Assembly (NCBI GenBank): GCA_963974345.1
Contig: CAXBBW010000020.1
Coordinates: 4,774-68,773 of the forward strand
Source: RHLJ01 sp963974345
Lineage (GTDB): Bacteria; Bacteroidota; Rhodothermia; Balneolales; Balneolaceae
Length of the DNA stretch: 64,000 bases
Direction: 5' to 3'
Positions 16,940-25,957 of this stretch are shown one piece after another; the first letter of the stretch is position 1; every line of letters begins with the position of its first letter. The notes below the pieces were generated by a model, which made no database searches, was not told where the DNA came from, and worked only from the letters and a program-made list of their open reading frames with translations. The translations under genes and the position numbers were made by a program.

Positions 16940-17328
16940 TCTGCTTTGAAAAACTTCTCACCGATAACTGGAATTTCTTTTCTATGTGCATATAATATTA
17001 TTGCACAGCTTAGAAATACAATAATTGCCATGGCAAACAGTACTCCACCATCTCCCATAACTTCAATACCTAAAATAGTTAGGTGGCTCATAATGGCACC
17101 AAAAATTACCCCAATTCCAATAATTGCTCCTAGCCATGATGTTCGTGGAATTAAAAGAAGTACTGAAGCAATTAACTCAGCTATCCCTGAAGCATATCTC
17201 CCAAATGGTTCTAGTCCTACAGTTTCAAATATATATATGCTTTCTGGTGCTCCAGTGAATTTAAAAAACAGAGTTTGTAGCATAATTCCAGCGGCTAAAA
17301 TTCTTAGTCCCCAAATAAAAATTTTCAT
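16936..17328 (-). CDS. DoxX-like membrane protein inserted antisense in the his block
   Basis: A 130-residue inner-membrane protein with four hydrophobic helices, in the pattern of the DoxX/DoxD family (first helix with LRILAAGIMLQTLFFKFTGAPES, then GRYASGIAELIASVLLLIP). DoxX-like proteins are linked in other bacteria to quinone or thiosulfate redox chemistry, but most are uncharacterised. Here the gene lies between hisC and hisB on the opposite strand, its stop overlapping that of hisC by four bases. The 105 bases upstream are shared with hisB, so doxX and hisB are divergently expressed. Confidence 0.82.
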   Translation of the reverse strand: MKIFIWGLRILAAGIMLQTLFFKFTGAPESIYIFETVGLEPFGRYASGIAELIASVLLLIPRTSWLGAIIGIGVIFGAIMSHLTILGIEVMGDGGVLFAMAIIVFLSCAIILYAHRKEIPVIGEKFFKAD

Positions 17329-17433
17329 TGTTTATCTCATTACATTAACTGTTGATAAATGGTATCAAGTATCTTATCTCTATTCATCACAATTACGTAA
17401 CATTTTCAAACGTAAACTATTCAATCAGAAATC

Positions 17434-18327
17434 ATGAAAATCTGGATCGAATCACAATTAATTTCTTCAGATGAACCTAAATTCCCTATTAAAGGAGCCA
17501 TATATTTTTTGTCTGAGTTGCAGTCAGAAGGCTATCTAATTTCAGTTGATAATTCCCTCTTATCAAAAAAACAGCGTCAACTGTTGGATCATGAAGAATT
17601 ACTTACCCAATTCTCAAGAGAAGAATCAGACGGAATAATTGAATATGATAAAAGCGAAGGTAAATTTGAATTTTGGATTGGGGAAAACATTGTAGCATCT
17701 GGGTATGATTTAAAAGAACTATCCGAATCGTTGAAAAGAGAATCCAATCGTACCGCTTCACTTCAACGAAAGACCAACGAAACTGACATTAATGTTTCTT
17801 TGAACTTAGATGGAACTGGTAAATCAAACATTAAAACGGGACTCAATTTCTTTGACCATATGTTAGAGCAAATTGCTCGACATGGATTTGTTGATTTAGA
17901 TTTAAGCTGTAATGGAGATTTAGAAGTTGATGAGCACCATACGATTGAAGATGTTGCAATTGCTCTTGGTGATACCATTTCCAAAGCTCTTGGAGATAAA
18001 AAGGGAATTGAACGATATGCATTTGTTTTGCCAATGGATGAGGCTCAATCCACTGTTGCACTCGATCTTTCTGGAAGACCTTATTTAGTTTTTGAAGGTG
18101 AATTCAATCGAGAATACGTTGGTGATTTACCTACCGAAATGGTAAAACACTTTTTCTATAGCTTGGCAATGAATTTAAAAGCTACTCTACATATTGAGTT
18201 CAAAGGAGAAAATGATCACCATAAAATTGAAGCTATTTTTAAAGGATTTGCTCGTGTTTTAAAAACTGCTGTTGAAAAAAATCCAAGAATCAAAAATCAA
18301 GTTCCTAGTTCAAAGGGAGCGCTGTAA
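17434..18327 (+). CDS. hisB: imidazoleglycerol-phosphate dehydratase with an unusual N-terminal domain
   Basis: A 297-residue protein. From about residue 107 it is a complete IGPD (HisB C-terminal type) that dehydrates imidazole glycerol phosphate. It shows RKTNETDINVSLNLDGTG, FFDHMLEQIARHG, DEHHTIEDVAIALGD and NDHHKIEAIFKG, with the manganese-binding histidines. The first 105 residues are not needed for this enzyme. They lack the DxD catalytic motif of the HAD histidinol phosphatase fused to HisB in enterobacteria, though GAIYFLSELQSEGYLISV could be a decayed HAD-like strand and helix. The next gene, hisH, starts directly after its stop codon. Confidence 0.93.
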   Translation: MKIWIESQLISSDEPKFPIKGAIYFLSELQSEGYLISVDNSLLSKKQRQLLDHEELLTQFSREESDGIIEYDKSEGKFEFWIGENIVASGYDLKELSESLKRESNRTASLQRKTNETDINVSLNLDGTGKSNIKTGLNFFDHMLEQIARHGFVDLDLSCNGDLEVDEHHTIEDVAIALGDTISKALGDKKGIERYAFVLPMDEAQSTVALDLSGRPYLVFEGEFNREYVGDLPTEMVKHFFYSLAMNLKATLHIEFKGENDHHKIEAIFKGFARVLKTAVEKNPRIKNQVPSSKGAL

Positions 18328-18930
18328 ATGATTGCATTGATTAAATATAGAGCAGGGAATATCGCTTCGGTATCCAATGCCCTTGACCGCCTTGGCACTG
18401 ATTATTTTCTAGCTGAAACTCCCGAACAGCTCAACAAAGCAGACGGTGTTATTTTTCCTGGAGTAGGTCATGCCTGGTCGGCAATGGAATCTTTAAAAGA
18501 AAATGGGGTTGATAAATGGTTGGTTAACACAAAAAAGCCCGTTCTAGGAATTTGTGTAGGAATGCAATTATTATTCGAATCTTCAAGCGAAGGAAATACT
18601 AAAGGTCTTGGAGTAATTCCTGGAGGTTTAATCAAATTTGAATCTGACTCAGAAAAAATCCCCCATATGGGCTGGAATACTTTTTCAAAGAGTCAGGAGC
18701 ATCCTTTGTTAAAAGGAATTGAGCCAAATGAGCATTTGTATTTTGTACATAGTTACTACGCACCAGATAATGAATTTGCTGTTGCAAATTGCGAATATAT
18801 CAATCCATTTATCGCTGTAGTGGCAAAAGACAATTACTTCGGGGTTCAATTTCACCCAGAGAAATCAGGTAAAGTTGGAGCTAAAATTCTCAAAAATTTT
18901 CTCGACTACGTTTATCAAAAAAAGAACTAG
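18328..18930 (+). CDS. hisH: imidazole glycerol phosphate synthase, glutamine amidotransferase subunit
   Basis: A 200-residue class I glutaminase that supplies ammonia to HisF. The nucleophile is Cys76 in GICVGMQLLFE, and the His-Glu pair lies in FGVQFHPEKSG near residues 177-179. The oxyanion strand VIFPGVGHAW is present. It begins directly after the hisB stop and is followed closely by hisA. Its obligate partner HisF is not found in this window. Confidence 0.96.
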   Translation: MIALIKYRAGNIASVSNALDRLGTDYFLAETPEQLNKADGVIFPGVGHAWSAMESLKENGVDKWLVNTKKPVLGICVGMQLLFESSSEGNTKGLGVIPGGLIKFESDSEKIPHMGWNTFSKSQEHPLLKGIEPNEHLYFVHSYYAPDNEFAVANCEYINPFIAVVAKDNYFGVQFHPEKSGKVGAKILKNFLDYVYQKKN

Positions 18931-18937
18931 ATTATTT

Positions 18938-19654
18938 ATGCAAGTTATCCCTGCTATCGATTTACTAAACGGACAATGCGTACGCCTGCATAAAGGAAGG
19001 TATGATGAAGTAACCGTATATAACGAATCCCCTTTAAAACAAGCTGGAGATTTTAAAAAAGCTGGTTTTACACATATTCATATTGTGGATTTAAATGGAG
19101 CTAAAGAAGGTCATTTCGTGAACCTTCCCCATATTCAACAAGTGATTAAAGAACTAGGTATTTCTGTTCAAACAGGTGGTGGAATTCGGACATTTGAGGA
19201 TGCAGAATATTTGTTAAAAGCCGGAATCTCAAAAGTAATTTGCAGCTCTATGGCAATCAAAAATGAACCAGATTGGCTAAAATTACTTGAGGAATATCCA
19301 AATCAAACTATTCTAGGGATGGATTTAAAGGATGGGAAAATCGCTTATGGTGGTTGGCTCGAGACCGCTTCTGAATCTGTAGATTCTTTTGTTTCCAGAA
19401 TGATAAAGCATGGACTTCAAGAAATACTTTGTACAGATATCTCTAAAGACGGAACATTATCTGGGCCTAACCTTGAGCTGTATGTTGAACTCAAATCAAA
19501 ATTCCCTGATATAAAGCTCATTGCATCAGGCGGTGTTTCATCTCTTGAAGATTTGAATGAACTTGATAAAGAAGGAATTGATGCTGTTGTTGTTGGTAAA
19601 GCTTATTATGAGAATCGAATATCGTTAGAGCAGATGCAAAACTTATCTGCTTAG
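18938..19654 (+). CDS. hisA: phosphoribosylformimino-AICAR-phosphate (ProFAR) isomerase
   Basis: A 238-residue beta/alpha barrel that isomerises ProFAR to PRFAR. The catalytic aspartates are Asp8 (MQVIPAIDLLNG) and Asp167 (CTDISKDGT). The two phosphate-binding loops are GGGIRTFEDAE and ASGGVSSLEDL. I chose the ATG at 18938, which gives the conserved N-terminal strand, instead of the earlier ATG inside hisH at 18875. It is the last his gene here; hisF and hisIE do not follow. Confidence 0.96.
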   Translation: MQVIPAIDLLNGQCVRLHKGRYDEVTVYNESPLKQAGDFKKAGFTHIHIVDLNGAKEGHFVNLPHIQQVIKELGISVQTGGGIRTFEDAEYLLKAGISKVICSSMAIKNEPDWLKLLEEYPNQTILGMDLKDGKIAYGGWLETASESVDSFVSRMIKHGLQEILCTDISKDGTLSGPNLELYVELKSKFPDIKLIASGGVSSLEDLNELDKEGIDAVVVGKAYYENRISLEQMQNLSA

Positions 19655-19667
19655 AAAGCTTTCACTT

Positions 19668-19698
19668 TTTGCTTACCACAATTACAATATTAGATTTG
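19668..19698 (+). promoter_or_regulatory. consensus Bacteroidota promoter of the HD phosphohydrolase gene
   Basis: TTTG at 19668-19671, exactly 19 bases, then TAGATTTG at 19691-19698. This is a perfect match to the TTTG-N19-TAnnTTTG consensus described for the primary sigma factor of Bacteroidota. It sits after the hisA stop and 54 bases before the ATG of the downstream gene, so the HD gene and xerD have their own promoter. Confidence 0.75.
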
Positions 19699-19752
19699 TA
19701 AATTAGTTGCGGGTTAGTAAACTTATCAAAAAATCTAAAACGACTGTACTTC

Positions 19753-22155
19753 ATGGGTTTTCTGGACAAAATTGGCTTGGGTCGCAAAAAAAAGGAAATG
19801 ATTCCTCTTCTTGGCGAAAAAATGAAAAAGGAAAAGGAAGCCTATTCATTAAAGAGAAACCCTTACATAAGAGCATTCATTTTTCTTTGCTTCATATTGA
19901 TTTCAGTCTTTTCACTTCCAAGGTCATCAGTACGATCTAGTTTTAATTATACAGTAGGTCAACCTTGGAGAGCAGAGGATTTAACTGCTCCATATACCTT
20001 CGCTCTTAATAAGACTTTAGAAGAAATTGAAGCCGAGCAGCAATCAATAGAAGAACAGCTCCCTCCTATTTTTGTGGTTGATGAAGGTGCTGAGATAGCC
20101 ATACAATCTAAACTCGACTCTTTGTATAGGATGTTGCAACCTGTACTTGAAACATATGATGATTGGCAGACATCAAAAAGCAATAATAGTCCAACTACTT
20201 TAGATGATAGTTTACGGTTTAGTCGAGAATATGAAGAATCAAATATTGGTTTAACTGATTTCTCATTAAACACTTTACTAACCAGCTACCATGAAGTGAA
20301 AAGTCAAAACCTAAGAGATAATCAGTTCAACGGAATAATTGTAAAACTGCAACTTGAGTCATTAATTGATCAATTACTTAATCAAGGGATTATTAATGTT
20401 AATAAAGCCACCATTAATGCTGATCAAATTACGGTACTAAATCCAACTCAAAGTACTGAACAATCTGTGAATATTGTCCGTGTCAGGGATTTAAGAGAGG
20501 CAAATGAATTTACTCAGTTTCAATTAAACAGAGCTTTACCCGAGAATTTATCTAGATTGGGTATTGAGCTTTATAATAAAGTGATTGCTCCAAATTTCAT
20601 ATATAGCGCGGAACGAAGACAAGCTCGATTAGATGAAGCTTTCTCCAATATTTCCAGAACGAAAGGAGCGATGGCACAAGGGCAAGTGATCATCCGGCGT
20701 GGGGATATGGTAAATGAAGGAACTGCAAATATTCTTATAAGTCTAGACGCTGCTCGTGCTTTAAATGCTTCAGAGTTTGAACGCTGGTTACGATTTTCAG
20801 GTGGAGTAGTCCTTATCATTGTTATCTCGTTGGTTTTCTTCATGTATTTATATTTATACAGGCAAAAAATAAGTGCTGATAATGGACTTTTCTTGTTAGT
20901 ATTTCTTACTCTAAGTCTAATTAGTGCTGGGACTGCGTTTGTCCTTTATTTTGATGTAGCCCACCCTTTTATCATTCCAGTAGCCATTGCCCCAATTATA
21001 CTTACTATCATCTTCGATTCCAGAGTAGGAATAATTGCTTCAGTAACCTTAGCCTCTTTAATTGGTTTGGTTCATGGCTATGATTTTGAATTTACAATTT
21101 CAACTATCTCAGCCTGTTCAATGGGTGTATTCTCAGTCCGCGATGTAAAAGATAGATCCCAATTTTTCTTTACAACCCCTGGAGTTGTTTTTTTAACCTA
21201 TGTAATTACAATTGGCGCTTTCAGTATTGCCAAAATGGAAGGTTGGGATGTGGTTCTGGATAACTTGATGTTCATAGCTATCAACTCCGTATTTATTCTG
21301 TTTACATATCCAATTATTCTTCTTTTTGAAAAGCTTTTTGGAGTAACTACCGATTTCACATTACTTGAGCTTGGTGATACTAATCAACCATTATTAAAAG
21401 AATTGATGAATAAAGCGCCGGGTACTTTTCATCATAGTTTACAAGTTGCAAATCTTTCTGAAGCTGCTGCTTCAGCAATTGGTGCGAATTCACTTCTTAG
21501 TCGTGTTGGGGCACTCTACCACGACATAGGTAAAATGATAAAGCCCGAATATTTTGTTGAAAATCAGAGTAGTGGAGTAAATGAGCATGACAAACTGAAG
21601 CCACAAATGAGTGCGATGGTGATTAAGGCACATGTAAGTGAAGGAGTTAAAATGGCGGAAGAACACAATCTCCCAAAAACGCTCATTCATTTTATTGAAA
21701 CCCATCATGGCACATCGGTTATTCGTTATTTTTACGAAAAAGCTAAAGAAGATGAAAGCTTAAAGGAAATGCTCGATGAGGAGCAATTTAAGTACGAAGG
21801 ACCACTGCCTAGCACCAAAGAAACTGGCATTCTACTACTTGCCGATGGAATTGAAGCTGCTTCAAGAGCTATGAAAAATCCCAATTACACCAAACTCGAA
21901 AATTTAGTAAACCGTATGGTTGATGATCGGGTTTCGGAAAGACAACTAAGCCACTGCCCTCTTACCTTCAGAGATCTTCAAATTATAAAAGAAACATTCC
22001 TAAATATACTAGTTGGAGTATATCACAGTAGAATTGAATATCCAGAAGATCAAAAGAGAGAAAAAGAAGCAGCAGAGAAAGCGGCGGCTACAAAAAGAGA
22101 AGGGAACAAAACTGCCAATGATGAGCATCAAGAAGACGAAGCAAAAACCGATTAA
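19753..22155 (+). CDS. 7TM-HD family phosphohydrolase (PgpH-like, probable c-di-AMP phosphodiesterase)
   Basis: An 800-residue membrane protein. Order: short basic cytoplasmic N-terminus, one helix (about 38-55), a large extracytoplasmic 7TMR-HDED domain (about 60-335), seven helices (about 345-520), then a cytoplasmic HD domain with HHSLQVANLSEAAA, the metal pair His590-Asp591 in YHDIGKM, and ETHHGTSVIRYFY. The C-terminus is highly charged. This architecture matches PgpH, which hydrolyses cyclic di-AMP; the activity is inferred from the family. A consensus promoter lies 54 bases upstream and xerD follows after 2 bases. Confidence 0.93.
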   Translation: MGFLDKIGLGRKKKEMIPLLGEKMKKEKEAYSLKRNPYIRAFIFLCFILISVFSLPRSSVRSSFNYTVGQPWRAEDLTAPYTFALNKTLEEIEAEQQSIEEQLPPIFVVDEGAEIAIQSKLDSLYRMLQPVLETYDDWQTSKSNNSPTTLDDSLRFSREYEESNIGLTDFSLNTLLTSYHEVKSQNLRDNQFNGIIVKLQLESLIDQLLNQGIINVNKATINADQITVLNPTQSTEQSVNIVRVRDLREANEFTQFQLNRALPENLSRLGIELYNKVIAPNFIYSAERRQARLDEAFSNISRTKGAMAQGQVIIRRGDMVNEGTANILISLDAARALNASEFERWLRFSGGVVLIIVISLVFFMYLYLYRQKISADNGLFLLVFLTLSLISAGTAFVLYFDVAHPFIIPVAIAPIILTIIFDSRVGIIASVTLASLIGLVHGYDFEFTISTISACSMGVFSVRDVKDRSQFFFTTPGVVFLTYVITIGAFSIAKMEGWDVVLDNLMFIAINSVFILFTYPIILLFEKLFGVTTDFTLLELGDTNQPLLKELMNKAPGTFHHSLQVANLSEAAASAIGANSLLSRVGALYHDIGKMIKPEYFVENQSSGVNEHDKLKPQMSAMVIKAHVSEGVKMAEEHNLPKTLIHFIETHHGTSVIRYFYEKAKEDESLKEMLDEEQFKYEGPLPSTKETGILLLADGIEAASRAMKNPNYTKLENLVNRMVDDRVSERQLSHCPLTFRDLQIIKETFLNILVGVYHSRIEYPEDQKREKEAAEKAAATKREGNKTANDEHQEDEAKTD

Positions 22156-22157
22156 CT

Positions 22158-23069
22158 GTGTTATTTAAACAGGAACTGGATTTGTACCTTCAATTCATAA
22201 AGCTTGAAAAAGGGCTTTCTAAAAATTCTATTGTTTCTTATCAAAATGACTTAAACCGATATTTACAATTCTTGTTGGCTGAGAAAAAAATTACCAACCT
22301 AGCCGGAGTTACACTTACTCACATTGAAGACTTCCTGAATTATCTAATCGATCACGAACTACTGTCAGCCAGTTCACTTGCTCGTAATATTTCTAGTATT
22401 CGTGGATTCCATGAATTCTCTGTTGTTGAAGGAATCACAACTGCAAATCCTGCCGAACTGGTTGAACTTCCAAAAAAGGCCAAAAAACTTCCTGAAGTTC
22501 TCGATACTGTGGAAATTGAAGCAATGCTCGAAACTCCAGATACCTCAAAACCAGCTGGAATCAGAGATAAAGCCATCTTAGAGTGTTTGTATGGAACTGG
22601 GATGAGAGTAAGTGAACTTACCGATCTTGAAACCGATCGTATGTTTTTTGAAATTGGCTTTATACGTGTAATTGGAAAAGGAAGTAAAGAACGATTGGTA
22701 CCAGTAGGTGAAATTGCGCAAGAAGCCTTAGAACATTATATCGAACAAGCACGCCCCCTTTTTTTAAACCCCAAGAAAGCCAAAAAAGCAAAGAATAAAG
22801 TGTTTCTAAATCAACGAGGTGGAGCACTTACCCGAATGAGTGTTTGGAATATAGTTCAAAAAGCAGCAAAGTCAGCGGAAATTACAAAACCCGTTTACCC
22901 TCATATTTTTAGACATTCATTTGCGACTCATCTTTTGGAAGGCGGAGCAGATTTGAGGGCTGTCCAGGAAATGTTGGGACACTCATCTATTCTAACCACC
23001 GAAATTTATACTCATGTAGATCGATCACTACTTCATCAAACACACAAACAATTTCACCCAAGAGCTTGA
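22158..23069 (+). CDS. xerD: tyrosine recombinase XerD-like
   Basis: A 303-residue site-specific recombinase with a SAM-like N-terminal core-binding domain (about 5-88). The catalytic domain carries all active-site residues: Arg150 (GTGMRVSEL), Lys174 (GKGSKER), His249 and Arg252 (HIFRHSFATHLL), His275 (LGHSSI) and Tyr284 (EIYTHVD). Length and motifs fit the housekeeping Xer enzyme that resolves chromosome dimers; XerC versus XerD cannot be settled from this alone. Starts with GTG, 2 bases after the HD gene, and overlaps the convergent bacilliredoxin gene by 16 bases. Confidence 0.92.
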   Translation: MLFKQELDLYLQFIKLEKGLSKNSIVSYQNDLNRYLQFLLAEKKITNLAGVTLTHIEDFLNYLIDHELLSASSLARNISSIRGFHEFSVVEGITTANPAELVELPKKAKKLPEVLDTVEIEAMLETPDTSKPAGIRDKAILECLYGTGMRVSELTDLETDRMFFEIGFIRVIGKGSKERLVPVGEIAQEALEHYIEQARPLFLNPKKAKKAKNKVFLNQRGGALTRMSVWNIVQKAAKSAEITKPVYPHIFRHSFATHLLEGGADLRAVQEMLGHSSILTTEIYTHVDRSLLHQTHKQFHPRA

Positions 23070-23437
23070 AGCAAGTTCTTATCATTTACTTCATTGTGGG
23101 AACCGTGCCATATCACTTTTTCATTTTTGATCACTAAAACCTGAGGAGACTCATGCCTAATGCTAAATCGATCTGCAAGATAATATGCCAAGTTTCTATC
23201 TCGAATTACATCAACGATATACATTTCTGCATTTGATAGATCTTCAGGTGGAATTGAATCAAGCCCTTTTTTTGCAAAAAAACTAACCCCACAACTATTG
23301 CTGTGCTTTAGAATTACTTGAGTTTTTTTATTTGATGCGTTGATAACCCCATCTGCTTCCTGAGTAGTGCTTATCTGAAACCAGATTTCTTCCTTCTTTT
23401 CCTGTGCTGAACCTAAAAACTTGTCTAAAAATCCCAT
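23054..23437 (-). CDS. monothiol bacilliredoxin (YtxJ/BrxC family)
   Basis: A 127-residue thioredoxin-fold protein. The active site is Cys49 in ILKHSNSCGVSF, where thioredoxins have CxxC; SxxCG-like monothiol sites mark the YtxJ/BrxC family. ESPQVLVIKNEKVIWHGSH contains the cis-Pro loop. Family members remove bacillithiol from mixed disulfides in the cytoplasm. The gene implies that this organism makes bacillithiol, although no synthesis gene is in the window. Its 3' end overlaps that of xerD. Confidence 0.88.
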   Translation of the reverse strand: MGFLDKFLGSAQEKKEEIWFQISTTQEADGVINASNKKTQVILKHSNSCGVSFFAKKGLDSIPPEDLSNAEMYIVDVIRDRNLAYYLADRFSIRHESPQVLVIKNEKVIWHGSHNEVNDKNLLQALG

Positions 23438-23550
23438 TGCTTTACCTAAATTTAATCTAAGATACTACATCCTTCGCTTTAAAACTGTTGGAACTAAGCC
23501 TCTCCTTTCTTTATTTATAGTATTGAAGACTAACTACAAAAATATAATTT

Positions 23551-24261
23551 ATGAAAACAAACGTACAAGCATTTTGGCTAGGACATTCAGCATGTAAACT
23601 AATTAGCCCCCAAGGACATATTATTTATATCGATCCTTTTTTGAATGATAATCCCTCAACTCCAGACGAATTGAAAGAAGTAAAAGAAGCCGATTTTATA
23701 CTGCTTACTCACGGACATGAAGATCATGTTGGAGATACGCTTGAGATCGCAAAAAATACAGGAGCAAAAGTTTTAGGGATTGTTGAGTTGATCGGATTGT
23801 TAAAAAAAGAAGGACTTGCCGAAGAACAAGCAATTGGATTCAATAAAGGCGGAACTGTTAATTTTGAAGACTTTTCAGTAACTATGGTTTCTGCTAATCA
23901 CAGCTCTTCATACAAAGGGCAATATGCGGGCGATCCGGCCGGACTAGTAATCTCTTTTGAAGATGATATTTGCATTTACCATATGGGTGATACCAACATT
24001 TTTACGGATTTAGAGTTGTATGGAGAATTATACGAGCCAACATTAGTTCTCGCTCCAATTGGTGATCACTTTACCATGGGACCTGAAGAAGCTGCATACG
24101 CTGTCGAAATGATTGATCCCGATTATGCTATTCCTGTTCACTATGGAACTTGGCCTCCTATTGATTCCGATCCAAATGAATTCAAAGATACGTTGGAAGC
24201 GTATACCGAAGTAAAGGCTATCATTCCTGAGATCGGTAAGAATTTTTTAGAATCAAAGTGA
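23551..24261 (+). CDS. UPF0173 metal-dependent hydrolase (MBL fold)
   Basis: A 236-residue metallo-beta-lactamase-fold protein of the YtkL/UPF0173 type. The zinc motif HxHxDH is LLTHGHEDHVGD (His54, His56, Asp58, His59). Further ligands are the His in SANHSSSYKG, the Asp in HMGDTNIF and the His in IPVHYGTWPPID. No signal peptide, so cytoplasmic. Relatives are annotated as hydrolases without a proven substrate. It is well separated from its neighbours and probably monocistronic. Confidence 0.93.
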   Translation: MKTNVQAFWLGHSACKLISPQGHIIYIDPFLNDNPSTPDELKEVKEADFILLTHGHEDHVGDTLEIAKNTGAKVLGIVELIGLLKKEGLAEEQAIGFNKGGTVNFEDFSVTMVSANHSSSYKGQYAGDPAGLVISFEDDICIYHMGDTNIFTDLELYGELYEPTLVLAPIGDHFTMGPEEAAYAVEMIDPDYAIPVHYGTWPPIDSDPNEFKDTLEAYTEVKAIIPEIGKNFLESK

Positions 24262-24333
24262 CTAAGAGATTGAGTAACAAAGTAGTAAGGCGTCAGTTAC
24301 ATTTGGGATTATACCCTACAATAAAGTATTTAA

Positions 24334-24893
24334 GACTTTTTCCCTTCAAGTAAACTGGAATGGAGATCTTGGTTAAAGGAAAATCACGAGAAAGAACAAT
24401 CTGTTTGGCTTATTTGCTACAAGAAGAGCTCTGATAAACCCACCGTTTCTTGGAGTGAGTTAGTTGTTGAAGCACTTTGTTTTGGTTGGATAGACAGCAT
24501 TCGAAAGCCTATTGATGATGAAAAATTCAAGCAATTTTTTAGCAAAAGAAAACCTCGAAGTACGTGGTCGAAAGTGAATAAAGAAAAAATTAAGCTCTTG
24601 CTTGGCCAAGGACTTATGACTAAAGCGGGATTAATATCTATTGAAATTGCTAAGAAGAATGGTTCTTGGAATATTTTAGATTCCACTGAAGCACTTATTA
24701 TTCCTGATGACTTAAAGCTGAATTCCTCTTCAAATCCGGTTCAAAGGATTTTTTCAGCGGTTTGAGTAACTCTGATAAAAAAAGACTACTACAATGGATT
24801 GTACTTGCTAAAAGAGAAGAAACCCGTAAAACCTGGATTTTGGAAATAGTTAAATGTGCAAATCTAAAACTAAAACCCAAACAGTTTAGGTGA
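24334..24893 (+). pseudogene. frameshifted YdeI/OmpD-associated family gene
   Basis: Translated in two frames, this stretch rebuilds most of a YdeI-type (bacteriocin-protection-like) protein. Frame one (24334-24765) gives PSSKLEWRSWLKENHEK, the hallmark EALCFGWIDS, RKPRSTWSKVNKEKI and PDDLKLN, then stops at TGA 24763. The other frame (24723-24893) continues with FFSGLSNSDKKRLLQW and AKREETRKTW to TGA 24891. A frameshift therefore lies at about 24718-24735. No start codon exists in frame one (TAA at 24331 directly precedes it), so the 5' end is broken as well. Two defects make a sequencing error less likely. Confidence 0.75.
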
Positions 24894-24998
24894 ATTGAGA
24901 ATAAAAGCTAATCTTTGGTATAATCAATTCTCCGATTTTTAGTTGGTAATTGATTCATTATCTAAAAATATTTAGCCTTAGAATAAAACTGAACTTTC

Positions 24999-25952
24999 TT
25001 GAACCGAATCGACCGACTTACTTCTATCATAATATACCTGCAAGGGAGAAAGCGAACTACGGTTGAGAAACTCGCTGGACGATATGAGATTAGCGAACGA
25101 ACGGTATTCCGGGATTTGAGGGCACTTGAAGAAGCTGGTGTTCCTATCGGATCGGAGCCAGGAGAAGGTTATTTTATAGTGAAAGGTTATCACCTCCCTC
25201 CTGTTATGTTCAGCAAAAGTGAAGCGGCTTCCATGCTGGCAGGTGAACGTCTTATGCAACGCTGGCAAAATACCGAACTTGGTCGTTCTTATAACTCTGC
25301 CTTAGAAAAAATACGTTCTGTTCTCCCACCTGATGATCAACTTTATTTTGAGTCGATGGATGAGCATATCCAAACCTACCCTTATAAACATAACAACAGC
25401 TCAATTCCAAACGAGCAGATTTTCTCATCTTTGCAGAATTCCATCTTCAAAAAAGAAATTGTAGAGCTGGTGTATTCCCGACCTTATAACGATGAACAGA
25501 CCCGAAGAAAAGTTGAACCATTAGGTTTATTGATTATGGGTCGGCATTGGTATCTGGCAGCCTGGTGTAAGCTTCGGGAAAATTATCGCATGTTTCGGCT
25601 CGATAGAATTATAAAGTTCAATCCTACAGGAATAAAACTTCGTCAGCCACCAGAACACACCTTACAGGACTATTACGATCATAACCTGAATACAGAAAAA
25701 GAACTTACCGAAGTGGTTCTTCGATTTGATAAGAAGTTCGCTCGTTTTATTGGAGATCAAAAATACTGGCATGGCTGGGCATGGGAAAAACCAGTTGGAG
25801 ATTATATAGAAATGACGTTTTTGAGTGCTTCTTTGAATTATATGTCTCATTGGTTGTTAATGTCTACTACTGCTGTTACGGTAGTTAAACCTGAAGAACT
25901 TCAGACCAAAATGCGAAAGCTTTCTGAAGAATTAGCCCGTCATTATTCCTAA
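24999..25952 (+). CDS. YafY-type transcriptional regulator (HTH_11 plus WYL)
   Basis: A 317-residue DNA-binding regulator. The N-terminal winged helix (RLTSIIIYLQGRKRTTVEKL, then YEISERTVFRDLRALEEAG) is followed by a WYL domain (about 140-225) with RRKVEPLGLLIMGRHWYLAAWC, and a C-terminal WCX-like part. WYL domains sense ligands, often nucleic acids or nucleotides. The start is TTG, matching the conserved N-terminus. It lies just upstream of a DinB gene, a common pairing in which the regulator probably controls the small stress genes that follow. Confidence 0.93.
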   Translation: MNRIDRLTSIIIYLQGRKRTTVEKLAGRYEISERTVFRDLRALEEAGVPIGSEPGEGYFIVKGYHLPPVMFSKSEAASMLAGERLMQRWQNTELGRSYNSALEKIRSVLPPDDQLYFESMDEHIQTYPYKHNNSSIPNEQIFSSLQNSIFKKEIVELVYSRPYNDEQTRRKVEPLGLLIMGRHWYLAAWCKLRENYRMFRLDRIIKFNPTGIKLRQPPEHTLQDYYDHNLNTEKELTEVVLRFDKKFARFIGDQKYWHGWAWEKPVGDYIEMTFLSASLNYMSHWLLMSTTAVTVVKPEELQTKMRKLSEELARHYS

Positions 25953-25957
25953 GTTTT

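Noticed and set aside
22158..23069. The tyrosine recombinase as the integrase of a mobile element
   Set aside because: Length, motifs and context (behind a PgpH-like gene, next to core genes) fit a housekeeping Xer enzyme. I saw no tRNA target, direct repeats or other phage or plasmid genes nearby.
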